Source: Fimenecus sp964540535
GTDB taxonomy: Bacteria; Bacillota; Clostridia; Oscillospirales; Acutalibacteraceae
DNA: 64,000 bases
Direction: 5' to 3'
NCBI GenBank assembly: GCA_964540535.1
Contig: CAZIMO010000010.1
Span: 1 to 64,000, forward strand
Both the position numbers and the translations under genes were made by a program. Shown here piece by piece: positions 58,691 through 64,000 of this stretch. A model generated the notes under the pieces. That model was not told where the DNA came from. It was given only the letters and a program-made list of their open reading frames with translations, and ran no database searches. The stretch's first letter is position 1. Every line of letters starts with the position of its first letter.

Positions 58691-61181
58691 TATGTACCTC
58701 GTCATCTTCACCGTAGGGCTTGTCTGCACCGCCCTGTGCCAAAGCATTCATTTCATACCATTGTTGTTTAGATACCAAAACCTTACGGGGTTTAGCGCCT
58801 TCATAAGGACCGATAATACCTCTTGTTTCAAGTTCTTCAACTATACGGGCAGCTCTCGCATAGCCAAGCTTCAGCTTTCTTTGAAGAAGTGTTGTAGATG
58901 CTGACTGTGCTTCAATAACTACCTCAATTGCCTTTGGTAGCATTTCATCAGCAGGACTTTCACCGTCATCATAATTTGATGCAGAGGAATCTTTTTTCTT
59001 TGTACCGGTATTTGCCGCCTGTCGGTCAATTTCTTTAATTACGGCATCATCATATGCTGACTGCTCTTGTGCTTTAAGGAAACTGACTACCTTATGAACT
59101 TCAGATTCATCAAGGTAACAGCCCTGTACACGAACAGGCTTTGGTATACCTACGGGATAATAAAGCATATCGCCGTGCCCGAGAAGCTTTTCAGCACCTA
59201 CAGAGTCAATAATTGTGCGGGAATCAACTTGTGATGAAACATAAAGGGAAATTCGGCTTGGAATATTAGCTTTAATAAGACCTGTAATAACATCAACAGA
59301 GGGTCTTTGTGTCGCAATTACCAGATGCATACCTGCGGCACGGGCCATTTGCGCAAGTCGGCATATTGAATCTTCAACTTCGTTAGGAGCAGCCATCATT
59401 AAGTCTGACAACTCATCAATAAAAATCACGATTTGAGGTAATTTCTTCTTACCTTCGCTTTCACAAATGCTATTGTATCCCGAAATATCACGCACACCGC
59501 TTTCAGAGAACATTTTGTATCTCTGTAGCATTTCAGTAACAGCCCAAGCAAGCGCACCCGAGGCTTTTCTCGGATCGGAAACTACAGGAACAAGGAGATG
59601 CGGAATACCGTTATACATAGTAAATTCAACAGCTTTGGGGTCAATCATTAAAAGCTTAACTTCATCCGGAGTAGCGTTATAAAGAATACTTACAATCATT
59701 GAGTTAAGACAAACTGATTTACCTGAACCCGTTGTACCTGCAACAAGTAAATGAGGCATTTTTACAAGGTCACAGTATACAAAGTCACCTGTAATATCTT
59801 TTCCGAGTGCAACATTAAGTTTGGATTTCGCATTTTTATAAATCGGCTGCTCAATAACTTCACGCAAGGTTACAGATTGACGAATTTTATTGGGAATTTC
59901 AATACCGACGGCAGGTTTATTGGGTATTGGAGCCTCGATACGAACACCCGAAGCTGCAAGGTTTAAGGCAATATCATCTGCAAGATTAGTAATTTTACTG
60001 ATTTTAACACCTGCTGCAGGCTGAATTTCATAGCGTGTTACTGACGGACCTTTTGAAATTCCTATAATTCGTGTTTCAACACCAAAGCTTTTTAAAGTTG
60101 AGATTAGCTTTTCTCCGTTGCGTTTCTGTTCGTTTTCTAAATCGCCAGAATTAAAGTTTGCAGGAAGATTAAGAAGTTCAAGCGACGGTAATGAATAACG
60201 CTTTACAGGCTCTGAATTCCATTCTTCATCAGTAAACTCGTCTTCATCCTCTTCTTTTTCATTATTTTCTTCTTTGCTGTCTAATGCAAGTTCAATTTGT
60301 TCGGGCTTATCAGAGCTTTTTTTGATTATATCATCAAGATTTATAACCTTTTCTTCAACTAAAGTTTCATCTTCATTAGTCTCTGAATTTTTAATTTCTG
60401 TAAACGAAATTAAAACATCTTCATCATTATTACTATCTTCTGTTTCATCATCAGCAAAAATCGGCTTTGCATCAGCGTTCAATTCAGGACCTAAATCGAC
60501 ATCGGGATTAAACTCTTTTTTGCGTCTTTCACGCTCTGCTGCTATTTGTTCGGCCTTTGCATTATATTCAGAAATTTTTTCGCCTGTAAATTCGCCTACC
60601 TTTTTAACAGGCTTTGAAATTCCTCTGAAAAGGTTTCCGAGAGTAAGCTTCGCCATAACCATTATGAGTACAAAAAGAACTACACCCATAATTACAAAAG
60701 CTGCAGGCTTATTGCCGCCTGTTATCAAAAGTACAATTCCGCCGAGCACAGCACCTAAAACACCGCTTCCCAGCATACTGCCGTCTATATAGAAAACATT
60801 ATAAGCGTCTTTAATTGCCTCAAAGTATGTACTTTCAGATTTGCACTGGGCAATATGAATAATACTACACAAAATAAGAATAAGTACTGTTACCTCAATC
60901 ATCCTTGACTTAACTGTTCCCTCAGTCTTATCAAGCGCAAGCAATACAGTAACTACTAAAAGTAAAAGAGGAAAAATGAACGAAAAGAATCCGAACATAC
61001 CGAAAAGGAATGTTCGTATAATTCCCCAAAGTCCTGCCGCATCAATTATTGCAAGACAGAACCAAAGGACTGAAATTGCAAACAGAATAATTGCGGTTAA
61101 CTGTTTGTTAAAGACAATTCCACTGTTTTTCTTTGGCGTTTTCTTTTTATTTATAGGTTTTTTACTTCCTTGTTTTGCCAT
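58680..61181 (-). CDS. ftsK: DNA translocase FtsK/SpoIIIE
   Basis: An 833-residue septal DNA pump with four N-terminal membrane helices (residues ~25-190), an acidic linker, the RecA-like motor (Walker A GTTGSGKSVCLN, Walker B IVIFIDELSDLM) and a C-terminal gamma winged helix (LLQRKLKLGYARAARIVEELE) that reads KOPS/SRS sequences. It could serve chromosome dimer resolution with Xer or forespore DNA import. About 24 kb from the xer gene and candidate dif site. GGAGAG precedes the ATG. Confidence 0.95.
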   Translation of the reverse strand: MAKQGSKKPINKKKTPKKNSGIVFNKQLTAIILFAISVLWFCLAIIDAAGLWGIIRTFLFGMFGFFSFIFPLLLLVVTVLLALDKTEGTVKSRMIEVTVLILILCSIIHIAQCKSESTYFEAIKDAYNVFYIDGSMLGSGVLGAVLGGIVLLITGGNKPAAFVIMGVVLFVLIMVMAKLTLGNLFRGISKPVKKVGEFTGEKISEYNAKAEQIAAERERRKKEFNPDVDLGPELNADAKPIFADDETEDSNNDEDVLISFTEIKNSETNEDETLVEEKVINLDDIIKKSSDKPEQIELALDSKEENNEKEEDEDEFTDEEWNSEPVKRYSLPSLELLNLPANFNSGDLENEQKRNGEKLISTLKSFGVETRIIGISKGPSVTRYEIQPAAGVKISKITNLADDIALNLAASGVRIEAPIPNKPAVGIEIPNKIRQSVTLREVIEQPIYKNAKSKLNVALGKDITGDFVYCDLVKMPHLLVAGTTGSGKSVCLNSMIVSILYNATPDEVKLLMIDPKAVEFTMYNGIPHLLVPVVSDPRKASGALAWAVTEMLQRYKMFSESGVRDISGYNSICESEGKKKLPQIVIFIDELSDLMMAAPNEVEDSICRLAQMARAAGMHLVIATQRPSVDVITGLIKANIPSRISLYVSSQVDSRTIIDSVGAEKLLGHGDMLYYPVGIPKPVRVQGCYLDESEVHKVVSFLKAQEQSAYDDAVIKEIDRQAANTGTKKKDSSASNYDDGESPADEMLPKAIEVVIEAQSASTTLLQRKLKLGYARAARIVEELETRGIIGPYEGAKPRKVLVSKQQWYEMNALAQGGADKPYGEDDEVHSEE

Positions 61182-61196
61182 TAAAATCTCTCCAAA

Positions 61197-62057
61197 TTAT
61201 AATCCTATAACACTGCAAATAATTGTGAAAACACCGATTACAAGACAGTAATATCCAAAATATTTCCACATATCTTTTTTCAAAATCCACTGTAAAAGTT
61301 TTATACACGCAACACCTACAACTGCTGACACAATAATGCCGATTATAGTTGGTAAAACTTCAAGCTGAGCGCCAGCTTCAATTGCATCTTTAAATTCAAC
61401 TATATTTGCAACAATAATCGCAGGGATACCTAAAATAAAAGAATATTCAACCATATACTCTTTTGAAACACCACAAATCATACCTGTTGAAATTGTTGAT
61501 CCGGAACGGGAAATACCGGGAAAACCTGCTGCAAATACTTGTGCCAAACCAACCGCAAATGCATCAGTAGTATTTACTTCTCTGTTGAGAATTTTTTTCT
61601 TTGAAATATATGTAGATGTGAGCAGTAATACACCTGTAACAAAAAAGCAGAAACCTTCTACAAGAATACTGTCATCTTCTGAAAGTCCGCCGAGCCAATC
61701 CATAAGTTTCATATCATTGCCTACAGGAATTAAAAGAAGCAAAAGAGGTAAGCACGAGAAAAAGAACATTACAAGCATCTTCTTTTTGCCTTTTAACTCT
61801 TTGTACTTGAATTTGCCTGTAAAAATATCTTTAATAAGTGAAAATGCTTCAACAACAAGTTCAAAGATAGTCTTATGGAAAACTACAAACACTGCAATAA
61901 GCGTTCCTAAATGAAGAAGAACCGAAAAGAGAAGCGACCCTTCCCCGCTCACATTAAGAAAGTGCTGAAACAGCGAAAGATGTCCGCTACTCGAAATCGG
62001 TAAAAATTCCGTAACACCTTGAACTATACCAAGAATTATTGCTTTGATTACTGACAT
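61197..62057 (-). CDS. uppP: undecaprenyl-diphosphatase
   Basis: A 286-residue membrane phosphatase (BacA family) recycling undecaprenyl diphosphate for wall synthesis. Catalytic-region motifs GVTEFLPISSSGH at the start and PGISRSGST in the middle are complete. Eight helices are expected. Overproduction gives bacitracin resistance in other species. Confidence 0.95.
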   Translation of the reverse strand: MSVIKAIILGIVQGVTEFLPISSSGHLSLFQHFLNVSGEGSLLFSVLLHLGTLIAVFVVFHKTIFELVVEAFSLIKDIFTGKFKYKELKGKKKMLVMFFFSCLPLLLLLIPVGNDMKLMDWLGGLSEDDSILVEGFCFFVTGVLLLTSTYISKKKILNREVNTTDAFAVGLAQVFAAGFPGISRSGSTISTGMICGVSKEYMVEYSFILGIPAIIVANIVEFKDAIEAGAQLEVLPTIIGIIVSAVVGVACIKLLQWILKKDMWKYFGYYCLVIGVFTIICSVIGL

Positions 62058-62072
62058 AATTTCATCTCCATT

Positions 62073-62795
62073 TTATTTTTCAGTTTCAGAATATAAATAT
62101 GACATGGCATCCTTTAAATTGCCGATATTGTCAATTAAACCTTCTTTTACAGCATTTTCTCCGTCAAGAACCGTACCTACATCCATTATTAGCTCTCCTG
62201 TTGCCATCATCAGCTCACGAAAACGCTCAGGTGGAATTTTAGAATTTTGTGAAACAAAACTCACAATCCGCTCCTGCATTTTATCAAAATAAGATAAAGT
62301 TTGCGGAACACCGAGTACTAAACCGTTCATTCTTACAGGATGTACAGTCATTGTAGCTGTAGGAACAATAAAAGAACGGTCAGCAGAAACAGCCAAAGGA
62401 ATACCGATTGAATGACCGCCGCCTAACACTAATGACGCGGTAGGTTTTTTCATACCTGCAATAAGCTCTGCAATTGCAAGACCTGCTTCAATATCGCCGC
62501 CAACAGTATTAAGTATTATAAGTAAACCGTCAATATCCTCGCTCTCTTCAACCGCAACCAATTGAGGTATTACATGCTCATATTTGGTGGTCTTATTGGA
62601 AGGCGGAAGAATATAATGACCTTCAACTTGACCTATGATAGTTAAACAATAAATATATCTTCCGTTATTTCTAACGGAAAATACGCCGTTATCGGTAATT
62701 TGTGAATTAACATCCGCAGAACCCTCTTGATTAACTGCATCGTCAGCACAGTTAGTTTCTGCTGATAAAGAAGAGTCATTGAAATATATGCACAT
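62073..62795 (-). CDS. TepA/ClpP-family serine protease
   Basis: A 240-residue ClpP-fold protein of the translocation-enhancing (TepA/YmfB) family. The likely nucleophile Ser lies in LGGGHSIGIPLA and the His in TMTVHPVRM; an N-terminal extension of about 45 residues rich in Asp/Asn is unlike ClpP. In spore formers such genes commonly neighbour ftsK/spoIIIE, as here. No ClpX-type partner is adjacent. Confidence 0.85.
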   Translation of the reverse strand: MCIYFNDSSLSAETNCADDAVNQEGSADVNSQITDNGVFSVRNNGRYIYCLTIIGQVEGHYILPPSNKTTKYEHVIPQLVAVEESEDIDGLLIILNTVGGDIEAGLAIAELIAGMKKPTASLVLGGGHSIGIPLAVSADRSFIVPTATMTVHPVRMNGLVLGVPQTLSYFDKMQERIVSFVSQNSKIPPERFRELMMATGELIMDVGTVLDGENAVKEGLIDNIGNLKDAMSYLYSETEK

Positions 62796-63016
62796 AAATT
62801 ATCACCTTTCAAATTTTATTAAAATTATTTTTACCTAAAAGGACAGAAATATTTATGTGCATTTTCTAAATATTGTATCATATTTAATTTTTAATATCAA
62901 TATTTTGATGAAAATTACTTTTTAATCTCTATTATATATTGACAAAATTGTATCAATGCTATACAATTTATAAAAGATTGTTAAAAAATTGAAAAAGTCT
63001 TAAGGAGTGATAATCA
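62796..63016. promoter_or_regulatory. divergent control region with aconitase promoter
   Basis: TTGACA at 62939-62944 and TACAAT at 62962-62967, 17 bases apart, precede the aconitase gene; AAGGAGTGAT lies before its ATG. The remaining A/T-rich bases hold no other gene. Confidence 0.75.
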
Positions 63017-64000
63017 ATGGGAATGACAATCGGACAAAAACTTATTAAATCCCACCTTGTCAGCGGAGATATGACTGTCGGCAGTGAGGTTGGAATTAAA
63101 ATTGACCAGACATTGACTCAAGATGCCACAGGTACAATGGCATATCTTGAGCTTGAAGCTATGGGTATTGAGCAGGTAAAAACTGAACTTTCAGTTGCTT
63201 ATATTGACCACAATACATTGCAGACCGGCTTTGAAAATGCTGATGACCACAAATTTATTCAAAGCGTAGCTAAAAAACGCGGTATTCGTTTTTCTCGCCC
63301 CGGTAACGGCATTTGCCACCAGGTACATCTTGAGCGTTTCGGTAAGCCGGGTAAAACCTTAATCGGTTCTGACAGCCACACTCCCACAGGCGGCGGTATC
63401 GGTATGCTTGCAATGGGTGCCGGTGGACTTGATGTAGCGGTTGCTATGGGCGGCGGTACATATTATATTACAATGCCAAAGATGGTAAGAGTAAATCTTA
63501 CAGGCAAATTAAGCCCTTGGGTTGCCGCAAAGGATGTAATTCTCGAGGTTCTTCGTATTATGACGGTAAAAGGCGGTGTCGGCAAGATTATTGAATACGG
63601 TGGTGAAGGTGTTGCCACTCTTTCAGTTCCCGAGCGCGCAACAATCACTAATATGGGTGCAGAGCTTGGTGCCACAACATCCGTTTTCCCCTCTGACGAG
63701 GTTACAAAAGCATTTTTAAAAGCTCAAGGCCGTGAAGAAGATTGGATTGAGCTTAAAGCTGACGAAGATGCAGTTTATGATGAAGTAATTGATATTGATT
63801 TATCTTCACTTGCTCCTATGGCTGCTTGTCCTCATATGCCGGACAGAGTTAAATCTGTTACTGAAATCGGTAAAATTAAGGTCGATCAAGTTTGCATTGG
63901 TTCTTGTACAAACTCTTCACTTCTTGATATAATGAAAGTTGCCGCAATCCTTAAAGGCAAAACAGTACATCCTTCAGTCAGCCTTTCAATTGCTCCCGGT
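63017..64000 (+). CDS. acn: aconitate hydratase (3' end missing)
   Basis: Citrate/isocitrate isomerase of the TCA/glutamate route. The frame is open from ATG 63017 to the window end, 328 codons. It shows the aconitase family signatures GSDSHTPTGGGIGMLAMGAGGLDVAVAMGG and the Cys ligand segment VCIGSCTNSS. The rest, including most of domain 4, lies beyond the window. The sequence is of the short clostridial aconitase type. The only + strand gene right of the prophage. Confidence 0.95.
   Translation, partial: MGMTIGQKLIKSHLVSGDMTVGSEVGIKIDQTLTQDATGTMAYLELEAMGIEQVKTELSVAYIDHNTLQTGFENADDHKFIQSVAKKRGIRFSRPGNGICHQVHLERFGKPGKTLIGSDSHTPTGGGIGMLAMGAGGLDVAVAMGGGTYYITMPKMVRVNLTGKLSPWVAAKDVILEVLRIMTVKGGVGKIIEYGGEGVATLSVPERATITNMGAELGATTSVFPSDEVTKAFLKAQGREEDWIELKADEDAVYDEVIDIDLSSLAPMAACPHMPDRVKSVTEIGKIKVDQVCIGSCTNSSLLDIMKVAAILKGKTVHPSVSLSIAPG

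Overview
The window is about 64 kb of low-GC DNA that reads as the chromosome of an endospore-forming member of the Clostridia, most likely Oscillospiraceae/Ruminococcaceae. The evidence is a complete spoIIIAA-AH operon, a spoIIM-like gene, cwlD, an FtsK/SpoIIIE translocase, a T-box before tyrS, a lysine riboswitch before asd, strong AGGAGG-type ribosome sites, TTG/GTG starts, and a core Xer recombinase whose sequence looks like that family. No rRNA, tRNA or CRISPR array was seen. The window cuts uvrB at its left end and an aconitase gene at its right end.

Left part (1-33.5 kb), mostly + strand: uvrB, a MATE exporter and uvrA; a divergent YfhO-type membrane protein; the spoIIIA operon, which builds the mother cell-forespore channel; nusB, a TsaD-like paralogue, xseA, xseB, ispA, dxs, tlyA, nadK, argR and recN, a typical clostridial housekeeping string; T-box-controlled tyrS; a - strand lysine/diaminopimelate operon (asd-dapA-dapB-ACT protein) behind a lysine riboswitch; then queA, a phosphoesterase, tgt, yajC, a TIGR04086-type membrane protein and a spoIIM-like gene, which converges on the host xer recombinase gene.

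Middle (34.97-44.24 kb): a compact 9.2 kb element bounded by 45-bp direct repeats that differ at one base. It encodes an HUH replication initiator, a Zot/pI-type ATPase, a run of very short one-helix membrane proteins including related coat-like proteins, two secreted membrane-anchored proteins (one pIII-like, 420 aa), a likely ssDNA-binding protein and an XRE repressor, with several highly structured noncoding stretches. This is the layout of a filamentous (inovirus-like) prophage in a Gram-positive host. It carries no integrase. The repeat begins exactly at the central hexamer of a Xer/dif-like site with 11-6-11 architecture, about 500 bp upstream of the host xer gene, and the prevailing gene direction flips across the element. 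Together these suggest integration at a dif-like site near the replication terminus by the host recombinase.

Right part (44.4-64 kb), almost all - strand: an ECF-type sigma factor with a partner gene, a hypoxanthine/uracil-DNA glycosylase family protein, three poorly known genes, radA, cwlD, a two-gene ABC exporter, tsf and rpsB, a ComEC-like metallohydrolase, a YgiQ-type radical SAM protein, ftsK/spoIIIE, uppP and a ClpP-like TepA protease. A + strand aconitase gene behind a strong promoter closes the window.
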